Below the pieces are notes generated by a model. The model made no database searches, was not told where the DNA came from, and was given only the letters and a program-made list of their open reading frames with translations. Both the position numbers and the translations under genes were made by a program. A DNA stretch of 29,271 nucleotides from JBBDXI01 sp040902425 (lineage in GTDB: Bacteria > Planctomycetota > Phycisphaerae > Phycisphaerales > UBA1924), in assembly GCA_040902425.1 (NCBI GenBank), contig JBBDXI010000046.1, forward strand, positions 1 to 29,271, read 5' to 3'. Positions 21,498-29,271 of the stretch are shown in pieces. Position 1 is the first letter of the stretch; each line of letters begins with the position of its first letter.

Positions 21498-22817
21498 ATG
21501 ACGCGGCGGCTGCTCATCCTCCTCGCGATCGCCGCGGCCCTTGCCGGGGCGGGGCTCTTCGTCTGGCCGCGGGCCGCCGGGGCGGTCCTCGCCACGTGCG
21601 GCGTGGTTGCGGTGCTGGTGATGATGTATGAACGCAGCGCCGGCGCTGCGCAGGTGCTCGGGGAGGAGGTGTCGCGCCTGGCGGAGGCGGCGGGGGTTCC
21701 GCCGCCCGGCGAGAGCCCCGCTGCGCTGGCGGCCACCATCCGTCTGGCGGGCGACCGGCTGCTGGGGGAGCGATCGAGCCTCCGGGATCGGGCGTCGGCG
21801 GCGACGGGGGCGCTGACGGCGATCCCCGATCCGGTCGTAGTGGTTGATCGTAATGGCAGGGCGCAGCTGGCCAACGCGGCCCTTGGGACCTTGGCGGGTG
21901 TGCACCCGATGGGGCGGACGCTCGATGAGCTGTTCCCGGCCTCCGACCTGCCGCGGCTGGTCGCCGAGGCGCTGGGGGTCGGGGCGGCGACAGACCAGGT
22001 GACCTTCCGGAGGGCCTCGGGCCCGAGGACATGGGAGGTGCGGGGAATCCCGCTGCGGGCGGAGGGGGCCGAGCCGGCGATGGTGCTCCTGGCGTTCCGC
22101 GATGTGACCGAGGGGGCGAGGGCCCTCCAGGTCCGGGCCGACTTCGTCGCCAATGCCTCGCACGAGCTGCGGACGCCGATCACGGCCATCCGCATGGCCC
22201 TTGAGACGCTGGACATGGCCGGCCCCGATGAGGCCACCCGCGCTCGCGTGATGGCCATGGTCGGGACGCAGGTGGCCCGGCTGGAGGAGCTGGTCCGCGA
22301 CCTCTTGGACCTGTCGCGCCTGGAATCGGAGGCCGAGGTGCGGCACGAGCCCGTGGCCCTGGAGGAGGTGGCGGGGGCGCTGCGGGCCCGCTTCGCCCGG
22401 GCCATAGCGGAGCGGCGGCTGACGCTGGAGTTCGCCATCGCCCCCGCGGCCGCCACCGTGCGCTCCGACCGGAGGCTGCTGGAGCTGATCCTGGGGAACC
22501 TGGTCGAGAACTCGGCGAAGTTCGCCTTCGAGGGGACGGCGGTGCGTGTGACGGCCGGGGGCGCCGGCGCGGGTGCGCTGGTGCTGGAGGTGATCGACCG
22601 CGGGATCGGCATCCCGCTGGACCAGCAGGAGCGGGTCTTCGAGCGGTTCTACCAGGTCGATACCGCCCGCTCCGGCGCCCGGCGCGGCAGCGGCCTGGGC
22701 CTGGCGATCGCCAAGCACGCGGCGCGGCGGCTGGGGGGGTCGATCCGGGTGCAGTCGGTCTGGCAGCAGGGTACGACGATGACGGTGGAACTGCCGGGGG
22801 CGGCTCCGCGGGGTTGA
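21498..22817 (+). CDS. phoR: PhoR-like membrane histidine kinase
   Basis: 439 aa. Two N-terminal membrane helices (about 4-22 and 26-43) without a periplasmic domain are the PhoR layout. A PAS domain follows (about 105-205, AIPDPVVVVDRNGRAQLANAA). The dimerisation domain has FVANASHELRTPITAIR with His222 as phospho-acceptor. The catalytic domain has GNLVENSAKFAFEGT (N box), DRGIGIP (G1; Asp-Arg in place of the usual Asp-Asn/Thr-Gly) and RGSGLGLAIAKHAARRLGG (G2). It starts seven bases after the phoB stop, so the pair is one operon. It probably phosphorylates the adjacent regulator in response to phosphate limitation, by analogy. Confidence 0.9.
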   Translation: MTRRLLILLAIAAALAGAGLFVWPRAAGAVLATCGVVAVLVMMYERSAGAAQVLGEEVSRLAEAAGVPPPGESPAALAATIRLAGDRLLGERSSLRDRASAATGALTAIPDPVVVVDRNGRAQLANAALGTLAGVHPMGRTLDELFPASDLPRLVAEALGVGAATDQVTFRRASGPRTWEVRGIPLRAEGAEPAMVLLAFRDVTEGARALQVRADFVANASHELRTPITAIRMALETLDMAGPDEATRARVMAMVGTQVARLEELVRDLLDLSRLESEAEVRHEPVALEEVAGALRARFARAIAERRLTLEFAIAPAAATVRSDRRLLELILGNLVENSAKFAFEGTAVRVTAGGAGAGALVLEVIDRGIGIPLDQQERVFERFYQVDTARSGARRGSGLGLAIAKHAARRLGGSIRVQSVWQQGTTMTVELPGAAPRG

Positions 22818-22848
22818 AGACCGAGCCGTGGTTGACCGGGCACGTGCC

Positions 22849-24401
22849 TCAGGGCGGCCCGGCCACGGCCGTGTAAGCCGCGGTGTAGTCCACGAAGTCC
22901 TGCGCGTTCAGCACGCCGTCCCGGTTCACATCGGCGTCGGGGGAGCCGGCGGCCAGGGCGCTGAGGAAGGCCACGGGGTCGGCCGAGTTCACCCGGGCGT
23001 TCATGTCGGCATCGGCGAGCTCGCACTGGCCCACCAGCAGGCGCCTGACGAAGATGCTGGAGCCCAGTGACGGGTTTGCCGGGTCGGTGCGGGCGTAGGC
23101 GCAGTAGATCACGCAACCCTCGAGCGCGGCCATCTGGTAGTCGTTGTGCTGCAGCCCTATGTTGAAGGTGCTGGTGACCGGGAAGGGTTGCGTGAGGTCC
23201 CTGACGGCCGCGTTGTTCCCGCTCATGGAGGCGATGCTGGGAAACCGCGCGAAGCGCACGGTCACTTCGGGCAACGCGGTCAACTGGCCCGTGTCGCGGT
23301 GGCTGATGAACAACAGGTTGACGCCGCCCTCGCCGTCGAGCAGCACCGCCGGCATGGCCTGGAAGAACTGGCCGGGTTCCTCGCCCAACGTGAGAAGTTG
23401 CGAGTCGGTGATGCGGTACGTGTTTTGAGGAAGGAAAGTCTGGGCCCCGTTGAGGCTCAAAGCCACGAAGATGTCCGGGTTACCGTCTCGTTCTCGTCAA
23501 CTCCGATGAACGCCACGGCGACGGTGTCGCTCAATACCGAGACGCTGGGGAAAGCGGTCGGCCGGAACCCGGGACGGATTGAAGTGCCCCCGAGGGAGCC
23601 CAGCACCCCGCCGTTCCGATAGTTCGTGAACTCGACGGGGCCCTGCCAGCTCCCGGATGCGGCCTCCGCATCTGACCAGGTCCACGACGGCGTGCCGCCG
23701 AACCCGCCCAAAGAGGCGAAGACACGCCCGCGGTGGGCCGCCGACGAGAGCACGGCGTTCGCGCAGGCCAGGGAGAGAACAGGAGGGCTCCCCGGGGGGT
23801 TCACCGAGCTCAAAGACCAGTTGACCTCGTTGACCGAAAGAACGCTCTTCGACACGTGCTAGCCGGGAGGCTGGAGTGTTCGGAGGTTCCATTGAAGATA
23901 GACGTTCTCCTGGGTCCCCGCCGGGTTCGTCCCGATCGCCATCCACGGCTTGTCGCGGAACGCGCAGGCCTCGGTGGCGGCCACCGAGGGTTGAGCGATG
24001 CCGGTGTTCCACACCTCCGAAACGAACATCCGCTCTCCCTCGAGCGTGAACCCGCCCAGGAGAACCCGTCCAGAGAACGAGGAGGCGGCGACCGGGTCCA
24101 CGCTGTGGGCCGGGTCGCACTGCCCGTTCGCGGGCGGGAGGGGCAGGAGCTTGCCGTCCGAGAACGTCCAGCCGCCGTCGACGCTGGCGGAGTAGTAGAC
24201 CCAGCGGTTCTCGGGGGTGGCTATGTTCACGTGGTTCCAGGCGACGGCCACCACGCCGCCTCCCACGGCGATGGCCGTCTCGGAGTTCCGCCGCTCCGAA
24301 GTGCCCTGGCCGGCTCCGGGGATCGGGACCTCGACGCCGATGTTGATCTGCCCGTGCGCCAGGCCCGCCGCCGCGAGCATGGCCAGTGCGGCCATCTTCA
24401 T
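22849..24401 (-). pseudogene. Disrupted secreted sialidase/BNR-like protein with EF-hand dockerin
   Basis: One ancestral gene of about 517 codons, broken twice. Part 1 (24401 to 23862) has a signal peptide (MKMAALAMLAAAGLAHGQ) and exo-alpha-sialidase/BNR-like segments (RNSETAIAVGGGVVAVAWN, VYYSASVDGGWTFSDGK, AFRDKPWMAIGTNP). It ends at a TAG (23859-23861), after which the same frame stays open to about 23493 (FASLGGFGGTPSWTWSDAEA, SVLSDTVAVAFIGVDENE). There the frame shifts: restoring one G would join DENE to DGNPDIFVALSLNG, and the downstream frame runs to the stop at 22849. The C-terminal ~50 residues are a dockerin-like EF-hand pair (DADMNARVNSADPVAFL, DADVNRDGVLNAQDFVDY). A GAGGAG site precedes the ATG. 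Sequencing error at both places is the alternative. Confidence 0.75.
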
Positions 24402-24509
24402 GGGAGACTCCTCGGGCCGGTATTGGCCGCGTGCAGCCTACCAGAGGGCGCCTCGCCATGAGAGGCCCGATCTTTGCGGGAATCACTGGGGTGGTTGGAC
24501 GGTTTCTGC

Positions 24510-24515
24510 TAGAAT
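24510..24515 (+). promoter_or_regulatory. Extended -10 promoter of the 24537 gene
   Basis: TGC-TAGAAT, an extended -10 element, puts the transcription start near 24522. GAAGGAG (24524-24530) then serves the GTG start at 24537 with six bases between. The same TAGAAT hexamer precedes phoH at 26281. Confidence 0.55.
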
Positions 24516-24536
24516 CGGGCCCCGAAGGAGATCGAA

Positions 24537-25721
24537 GTGCTGCGCTGTGGCGCTGGGGTGATCGCGAGTCTTCTGTCGTGCGCCCCGGCGGCGGCGCAGT
24601 GGACGCTCATACGCCTCCATCCTGAGGGGTTCTATCGCTCCGAGGTCCTTGCCGTGACGCCGACCACGCAGCTCGGCCAGGCGCACGACGCCGACTCTCG
24701 TCGCCACGCCAGCAGTTGGCGCGGGAGCCCAGGCACGTGGCAGAGCTGGGCCCCCCTGGCAACGATCTCGGGCGTCGGCGGTGGGCAGCAGGCCGGGAGC
24801 ATCAGCGTGGGCCCCGGCTCGGGCCACGCCTGTGTCTGGAACGGCTCGGCCCAGTTCATCGTCGACCTCCATCCAGCCGGCGCGGCGGGGTCCTCGGCAT
24901 CCGCTGTCGCCGGCGGTCAGCAGGTCGGCGAGATCTACCCGCCTGCCGGCGGCGCCCATGCCGCGCTGTGGCTCGGCAGTGCATCATCGATGATTGACCT
25001 GCACCCGGCTGGGATGTCTGGGTCAAGTTGTTACGCCACGGACGGGGCATTGCAGGGCGGCTATGTGGAACTATCCTCCCATGCGCTGAACGCCGCGATC
25101 TGGGGCGGCAGTGCGGGATCGTTCATCAACCTGCACCCGGCCGGCGCGAACCACTCTCAAGTCAACGGCATGGCCGCCGGCGTGCAGGTCGGGGAGGCGA
25201 ACTTCGGAAGCGGGAACCATGCCATCCTCTGGCGCGGCACGGCCGCCAGTTACGTGGACCTCCATCCCGCGGGCGCGGGCGTCTCGGGGTTGCGGGCCAC
25301 CACCGGCTCCGTCCAGGGGGGCTGGGCCAACATGGTCCAGACCGGCTTCACCGCCGCGGTGTGGTTCGGGACCGCGGAGAGCTTCACGCCGCTTCCTTCG
25401 CCGCCCGGCTACTTCGCCCCCTCCGCCACCTGCGTCGCGGAGCTCAACGGCACGATCTACGTCGGCGGGAACGCCTTCAGCCCCGAGACCGGCACCCTCC
25501 AGGCCTTCCTGTGGGTGGGCCAGGCCCCCGGCGTCTGCTACGCCAACTGCGACGGCTCGACCGCCGCCCCGGCGCTCCACCTCTCCGATTTCGCCTGCTT
25601 CCTGCAGCGCTACCAGGCGGGCGACCTCTACGCCAACTGCGACGGCTCGACCGTCCAGCCCGTCCTCAACGTCGGCGACTTCGGCTGCTTCCTCCGGCGC
25701 TTCGCCCAGGGGTGCCCGTAG
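24537..25721 (+). CDS. Secreted LHPAG-repeat protein with GC-type dockerin-like C-terminus
   Basis: 394 aa, exported. The signal peptide is about 1-21 (LRCGAGVIASLLSCAPAAAQ). Five or six ~45-50-residue repeats fill residues 22-300; each has a hydrophobic residue plus LHPAG (or LHPEG), a SxxxA segment, QxGE/QGG, and HAxxWxGSAxS. The period and the W/LHP pattern suggest a beta-propeller. The C-terminal 62 residues hold two YANCDGST...LxxxDFxCFLxR units with paired cysteines, ending AQGCP. These match the 'GC-type dockerin' tails of Phycisphaerae secreted proteins, thought to anchor proteins by an unidentified partner. The GTG start is supported by GAAGGAG and the signal peptide. It is divergent from the broken sialidase-like gene. 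No enzymatic motif is visible. Confidence 0.85.
   Translation: MLRCGAGVIASLLSCAPAAAQWTLIRLHPEGFYRSEVLAVTPTTQLGQAHDADSRRHASSWRGSPGTWQSWAPLATISGVGGGQQAGSISVGPGSGHACVWNGSAQFIVDLHPAGAAGSSASAVAGGQQVGEIYPPAGGAHAALWLGSASSMIDLHPAGMSGSSCYATDGALQGGYVELSSHALNAAIWGGSAGSFINLHPAGANHSQVNGMAAGVQVGEANFGSGNHAILWRGTAASYVDLHPAGAGVSGLRATTGSVQGGWANMVQTGFTAAVWFGTAESFTPLPSPPGYFAPSATCVAELNGTIYVGGNAFSPETGTLQAFLWVGQAPGVCYANCDGSTAAPALHLSDFACFLQRYQAGDLYANCDGSTVQPVLNVGDFGCFLRRFAQGCP
25538..25653. repeat. Exact 26-bp repeat within the dockerin coding region
   Basis: CTACGCCAACTGCGACGGCT and the next six bases occur identically at 25538-25563 and 25628-25653, exactly 90 bp apart (30 codons). The repeat encodes the YANCDGST core of both dockerin units. 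Identity at the DNA level, including synonymous positions, suggests a recent duplication or gene conversion. Confidence 0.85.
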
Positions 25722-25726
25722 GCGCC

Positions 25727-26179
25727 TTACCGCGCCGGCGCCCAGTCGCGCCCGGCGAGGTCGCGGAGGCGGGCGGCGGTGGCTCGGAGGAGGGCTTCCT
25801 CCCTTTCGGGCTCGCCGTCGATGCCGATGCGGGCGGTGAGGCGGAAGGGGTGGGGGCGGTCGGCGGGGGGAAAGGGGGGGCCGGGGCGGTCGGCGGTCAG
25901 GGTGCCTTCGCGCTCGTGGATCGTCTTGAAGCGGACCACGGTGCGCGAATCCTGCGCTTCCACGGCGAGTTCGGCCGCCTCGATCTGGGGCAGGGCGATC
26001 AGGGCCGCGGCGTAGACATCGTTCCAGTCGGCCTCTACGACAGTGGTGGTGCCGCCGCCGGGGGCGGGTTCGAGGGCCAGGCTTCCGGCGCCGAGCCCGG
26101 CACTACCGGCGCCGCCGCACCCGTGCAGTGCCGGCACGAGCGCAGCCGCTGCGCACCATCCTAAACACACGCCTAACAT
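25727..26179 (-). CDS. Putative lipoprotein of unknown function
   Basis: 150 aa. Residues 1-21 form a lipoprotein signal peptide ending in the lipobox LHGC with Cys21. A Gly/Ala-rich linker is followed by a domain (about 50-145) with VEADWNDVYAAALIALPQIEAAEL, RTVVRFKTIHEREGTL and FRLTARIGIDGEPEREEALLRATAARLRDLAG, suggesting a small alpha/beta domain. I do not recognise the family. The ATG at 26179 has AGGAG only a few bases upstream, an unusually short spacing; GTG 26170 is an in-frame alternative. The stop is five bases from the end of the convergent dockerin gene. Confidence 0.65.
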   Translation of the reverse strand: MLGVCLGWCAAAALVPALHGCGGAGSAGLGAGSLALEPAPGGGTTTVVEADWNDVYAAALIALPQIEAAELAVEAQDSRTVVRFKTIHEREGTLTADRPGPPFPPADRPHPFRLTARIGIDGEPEREEALLRATAARLRDLAGRDWAPAR

Positions 26180-26280
26180 TGCTCCTGTGCGGAGAACTTT
26201 CTGATGTGGCAGGCCCCCTCCGCGGCCGGGGGGGCGCGGGGGGCGCGGCTTGGGGGGAGCGGTTTTCGGGCCGATAGCGT

Positions 26281-26286
26281 TAGAAT
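26281..26286 (+). promoter_or_regulatory. Candidate -10 box for phoH
   Basis: TAGAAT, 26 bases before the chosen phoH ATG, in the gap divergent from the lipoprotein. It is the same hexamer as at 24510. No clear -35 is visible in the G-rich upstream DNA. Confidence 0.45.
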
Positions 26287-26312
26287 CCGCCGCAAGCGGG
26301 GATCGGCCGCCG

Positions 26313-27464
26313 ATGGCGGGCCGAACCCTTCCGTGGCTCTGGAGTCTTCTCGGAGTGGAAGTCAGCATTCAAGTCCCCCTGGGCGCCGACCGGGTTCGCG
26401 TCCTGGGGTCGGCCGACCGGAACCTCAAGATGCTCCGCGAGGCCCTGGGCGTCAACATCACCGCCCGGAGCGACGCCGTCTCCCTGAAGGGAGAGCGGAA
26501 GGCGGTCTCCGTGGCCCGGTCCGTCCTCGAGCGGCTGGGCGCGGGGGATGGCGACGGCGGGGGGGCCGGGCTCTCCCGCGAGCAGGTGCTCGGGGTCATC
26601 GCGGACGAGACGGAACGGTACAACGGGAAGGGGGCTCATGCGCCGCGGGCCGGCGAGCCTCATCCGCGGGGCCGCCGCGCCGGGGCGCCGGCGTGGGAGG
26701 GGAGCATGGCCGTCTACTCCTCCGGGCGGCCCATCCAGGGGCGGACGGCGAACCAGGAGGTCTACCTCGAGGCGATCCGGACCCACGACATGGTCTTCGG
26801 GATGGGCCCGGCGGGGACGGGCAAGACCTACCTGGCCGTGGCCGCGGCCGTGCACATGCTCCGGGCGGACCTGGCCCGGAAGGTGATCCTGGCCCGGCCG
26901 GCGGTGGAGGCGGGGGAGAAGCTGGGGTTCCTGCCGGGGGACCTGGAGGCGAAGGTCAACCCGTACCTGCGGCCGCTGTTCGACGCCCTGAACGACATGA
27001 TGGACTTCAACACGATCCGGCGGTTCATGGACACGGATGTGGTGGAGGTGGTGCCCCTGGCCTTCATGCGGGGGCGGACGCTGAACAACGCCGTGATCAT
27101 CCTGGATGAGGCGCAGAACACGACCAAGGGCCAGATGCAGATGTTCCTGACCCGCATGGGGCAGGGGAGCAAGGTGATCGTGACGGGGGACCCGACGCAG
27201 ATCGACCTTCCCGACCCGCGGCAGAGCGGGCTGATCGACGCGGCGCGGCGGCTGGGGCGGGTGCCGGGGATCGCCTTCGTGACGCTGGACCGCTCGGATG
27301 TGGTCCGCCACGCGCTGGTGCAGCGGATCGTGGATGCGTACGGGGAGCGGGATGAGGGGGGTGCGAGAGCGCCCGAGTCGTCCGAGGGGGGGCCGATCGT
27401 CGAACGGCCGCGCCGGGCGCGGACCACGCACCGCCGGGCCTCGCCCGAGCCGGAGCCGACCTGA
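26313..27464 (+). CDS. phoH: PhoH family ATPase (YbeZ-like)
   Basis: 383 aa cytoplasmic P-loop ATPase related to the N-terminal half of superfamily 1 helicases, linked in bacteria to RNA metabolism and to YbeY. An N-terminal KH-like region (about 17-75: VSIQVPLGADRVRVLGSADRN, LGVNITARSDAVSLKGE) precedes a low-complexity linker (about 104-130). The ATPase core has YLEAIRTHDMVFGMGPAGTG, Walker A GPAGTGKT (165-172), ILARPAVEAGEKLGFLPGD, Walker B VIILDEAQN (261-269), and VTGDPTQIDLP. The C-terminal ~40 residues are charged and disordered. ATG 26313 follows the TAGAAT promoter; GTG 26355, nearer the conserved start, is an alternative. The next gene begins seven bases after the stop. Confidence 0.94.
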   Translation: MAGRTLPWLWSLLGVEVSIQVPLGADRVRVLGSADRNLKMLREALGVNITARSDAVSLKGERKAVSVARSVLERLGAGDGDGGGAGLSREQVLGVIADETERYNGKGAHAPRAGEPHPRGRRAGAPAWEGSMAVYSSGRPIQGRTANQEVYLEAIRTHDMVFGMGPAGTGKTYLAVAAAVHMLRADLARKVILARPAVEAGEKLGFLPGDLEAKVNPYLRPLFDALNDMMDFNTIRRFMDTDVVEVVPLAFMRGRTLNNAVIILDEAQNTTKGQMQMFLTRMGQGSKVIVTGDPTQIDLPDPRQSGLIDAARRLGRVPGIAFVTLDRSDVVRHALVQRIVDAYGERDEGGARAPESSEGGPIVERPRRARTTHRRASPEPEPT

Positions 27465-27471
27465 CCCCGTT

Positions 27472-29271
27472 ATGGCCAAGGACGCATCCAAGACCGGCTC
27501 CCAGAGACCCGCGCGGGGCGCGGTGCGGTCGCGGCGCGACCTGCTGGCGCGGCAGCGGCGGGGGATGGTCGAGCTGCTGGGGACATTCCTGCGCTCGCCC
27601 TCGCTGGGGTGGGGGACGCTGACCTGGGCGCTGTTCATCGTGATCTGCGCGTCGATCGCGGCGTGGTCGCGCCAGCAGCCGGTGGTGGCGGTGGGGCGGG
27701 TAGCCAACGAGACGGCGGTCGCGCGGATGGACTTCGACGTCGAGGATCCCGAGCAGACCCGGCAGCTGCGGCTGCTGGAGGAGAAGAAGACGCCGCGGGT
27801 CTACGCGGCGAACCCCAACGTGCTGGAGTCGATCCGGGGCTCGATCGAGAGCCTCCCGCGGACGCTGGCGGCGGTGGACAACCCCGGGGAGGTGATCCCG
27901 CAGGTGGCGCAGCAGTTCCCGGTGCTGACGCCGGAGGGGCTGGCGGCGATCAAGGCGGAGGCGACGGAGGGGGAGGTTAGCGAGGGGTGGAAGTCGCGGG
28001 TGAAGACGCTGCACGAGCTGCTGCTGCTGAACCCGATCGTCTCGGAGGTGGACTACCAGCGGGACCGGGCGGAGGGGCTCTCGTCGGAGATCGAGCTGCG
28101 GTTCGCCGAGGCGATCACCGACACGCCGCGCCGGACGGTGAGGGCCGACCAGCTGCTCAGCGCCAAGAGCGACAAGCTGCCGGAGGTGCTGAGGCGGATG
28201 GCGCGGGACGCCGGGTTCCGCGGGGCGACGCTGGACACGGTGGTCTCGCGCCTGGCGGCGGAGGCGCAGCCGACGTTCCAGTTCGACGAGCGGGCGACCC
28301 AGGAGAGCCAGCGGGCCGCGGCGGCGCGGGTGGCCCCGGTGATGACGAAGGTGGGGCATGGGGACGTGCTCTTCAAGCGGGGCGACGTGCTGAAGGCGGG
28401 GCAGTTGGCGCTGTTCAAGCTGGAGCTGATGAACTTCCAGCGGTCGCCGGAGCAGCGGTGGCGGGTGTGGGTGCGGGCGGCGTCGGTGCTGGGGGCGGTG
28501 ACGGCGATCGCGCTGGCGATGGCGGGGTACCTGGTGGTGTTCGCCCCCCGGGTGCGGCACAGCCCGCAGCGCATGCTGACCATCGCCTTCCTGCTGTCGA
28601 GCTCGCTGGGCGTGGCGTGCGCGGGGACGGTGTGGAACCCGGCGCTGCTGATGCTGACGGCGATCGCGCCGACGGTCTTCATCGCGGTGGTGCTGGTGAT
28701 CGGGTACGACCGGCGGGTGGCGCTGGCCCTGGGGACGCTGCACGGGGTGCTGGTGTGCATCGCGCTGGACCAGCCGATCGGGGTGTACGCGCTGATCCTG
28801 ACGGGGATCAGCTTCGCGGTGGTGCAGCTCTACGAGATCCGCGACCGGCGCGGCATCATCCGGATGGGGCTGACGACGGGGGCGGCGCTGGCGGTGGGGA
28901 CGCTGCTGGTGGCCCTGATCGACCGCCCGATCGTGACGGAGGTGATGATGCAGACGCTCCCGGACGCGGCCCTGGCGGGGCTGGGGGGGCTGGGGGTGGG
29001 GGTGCTGGCGCTGGCGCTGCTGCCGGCGATCGAGCGGACGTTCGAGGTGACGACGGGGATGACGCTGATCGAGCTGCGCGACCCCAAGCAGCCGCTGCTG
29101 CGGCAGCTCCAGCAGCGGGCCCCGGGGACGTACAACCACTCGCTGAACGTGGCGAGCATCGCCGAGAGCGCGGCCGACGCGATCAAGGCCGACGCGCTGC
29201 TGACCTACGTGGGCTCGCTGTACCACGACATCGGGAAGATGAACAAGCCCGAGTACTTCGTGGAGAACCAG
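27472..29271 (+). CDS. 7TM-HD family phosphohydrolase (PgpH-like), C-terminus cut by window edge
   Basis: First 600 codons of a gene that stays open to the right edge. A basic cytoplasmic N-terminus is followed by one membrane helix (about 46-63, WALFIVICASIAAW). An extracytoplasmic 7TMR-HD domain spans about 65-325 (MDFDVEDPEQTRQL, VLFKRGDVLKAGQL). Several membrane helices span about 340-520. The HD domain starts with YNHSLNVASIAESAA and LYHDIGKMNKPEYF (His585-Asp586). PgpH of this architecture hydrolyses the second messenger c-di-AMP; assigning that activity here is by family. It lies seven bases after phoH, and the phoH-HD-ybeY order is common in bacteria. The ATG at 27472 gives the expected short cytoplasmic N-terminus; no strong ribosome-binding site is visible. 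Confidence 0.92.
   Translation, partial: MAKDASKTGSQRPARGAVRSRRDLLARQRRGMVELLGTFLRSPSLGWGTLTWALFIVICASIAAWSRQQPVVAVGRVANETAVARMDFDVEDPEQTRQLRLLEEKKTPRVYAANPNVLESIRGSIESLPRTLAAVDNPGEVIPQVAQQFPVLTPEGLAAIKAEATEGEVSEGWKSRVKTLHELLLLNPIVSEVDYQRDRAEGLSSEIELRFAEAITDTPRRTVRADQLLSAKSDKLPEVLRRMARDAGFRGATLDTVVSRLAAEAQPTFQFDERATQESQRAAAARVAPVMTKVGHGDVLFKRGDVLKAGQLALFKLELMNFQRSPEQRWRVWVRAASVLGAVTAIALAMAGYLVVFAPRVRHSPQRMLTIAFLLSSSLGVACAGTVWNPALLMLTAIAPTVFIAVVLVIGYDRRVALALGTLHGVLVCIALDQPIGVYALILTGISFAVVQLYEIRDRRGIIRMGLTTGAALAVGTLLVALIDRPIVTEVMMQTLPDAALAGLGGLGVGVLALALLPAIERTFEVTTGMTLIELRDPKQPLLRQLQQRAPGTYNHSLNVASIAESAADAIKADALLTYVGSLYHDIGKMNKPEYFVENQ

Noticed and set aside
23484..23500. Programmed frameshifting in the sialidase-like gene
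   Set aside because: No slippery heptamer or strong downstream structure is visible, and a second lesion (an in-frame TAG) lies upstream, so decay or sequencing error is simpler.
25846..25890. G-quadruplex-like tracts inside the lipoprotein gene region
   Set aside because: G runs here are explained by Pro/Gly codons on the opposite strand in a high-G+C coding region.

Overview
The window is very G+C-rich bacterial chromosome, with most third codon positions G or C. The gene content points to Planctomycetota, probably class Phycisphaerae. The evidence is a secreted protein ending in a 'GC-type' dockerin-like tail (paired ANCDGST...LxxxDFxCFLxR units), a zinc-ribbon/Gly-rich protein of a style common in planctomycetes, a bacterial kynurenine pathway, OprO/OprP-like porins and several families of short intergenic word repeats. 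The lineage is an inference from protein style; no rRNA is present.

Layout, left to right. (1) 110-4132, all minus strand: an orphan PAS-PAS histidine kinase, a repeat-bearing spacer, ATP sulfurylase (sat), and a VapBC-like toxin-antitoxin pair just upstream of sat. (2) 4182-5690, plus: guanylate kinase and an outer-membrane/periplasmic beta-rich protein whose start lies inside a tandem palindromic operator. (3) 5703-7047, minus: a small helical protein and a nucleotidyltransferase that overlap, then a basic-tailed NTF2-like protein. (4) 7107-16227, plus: ispD, then a kynurenine-pathway cluster (3-hydroxyanthranilate dioxygenase, ACMS decarboxylase, kynureninase, kynurenine 3-monooxygenase, a zinc-ribbon decapeptide-repeat protein, kynurenine formamidase), then argS. 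(5) 16312-20296, minus: three tandem paralogous phosphate-selective-type porins, divergent from (6) phoB-phoR at 20756-22817. (7) 22849-24401, minus: a disrupted secreted exo-alpha-sialidase/BNR-like protein with an EF-hand dockerin. Divergent from it at 24537-25721 is a secreted LHPAG-repeat protein with a GC-type dockerin, followed by a minus-strand lipoprotein. (8) 26313-29271, plus: phoH and a 7TM-HD phosphohydrolase that runs off the right edge.

How the genes work together. The kynurenine genes supply every step from N-formylkynurenine to 2-aminomuconate semialdehyde. Because ACMS decarboxylase is present, flux goes toward catabolism rather than quinolinate/NAD. Tryptophan 2,3-dioxygenase is not in the window. 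PhoBR beside three OprO/P-like porins suggests a phosphate-starvation response. phoH followed by the HD phosphohydrolase is the usual start of the phoH-(HD)-ybeY cluster.

Most notable signals. First, a 468-bp cassette sits inside the kynurenine cluster: a GxxExxY nuclease-fold gene bounded by near-perfect inverted ACAGAG-type repeats, whose left end supplies the stop codon of the preceding gene. Second, a recurrent TANNNT-N6-8-ATG arrangement precedes eight genes, implying leaderless transcription. Third, two 14-bp palindromes exactly 21 bp apart overlap the start of the 4884 gene. Fourth, at least four other intergenic word-repeat families are present.
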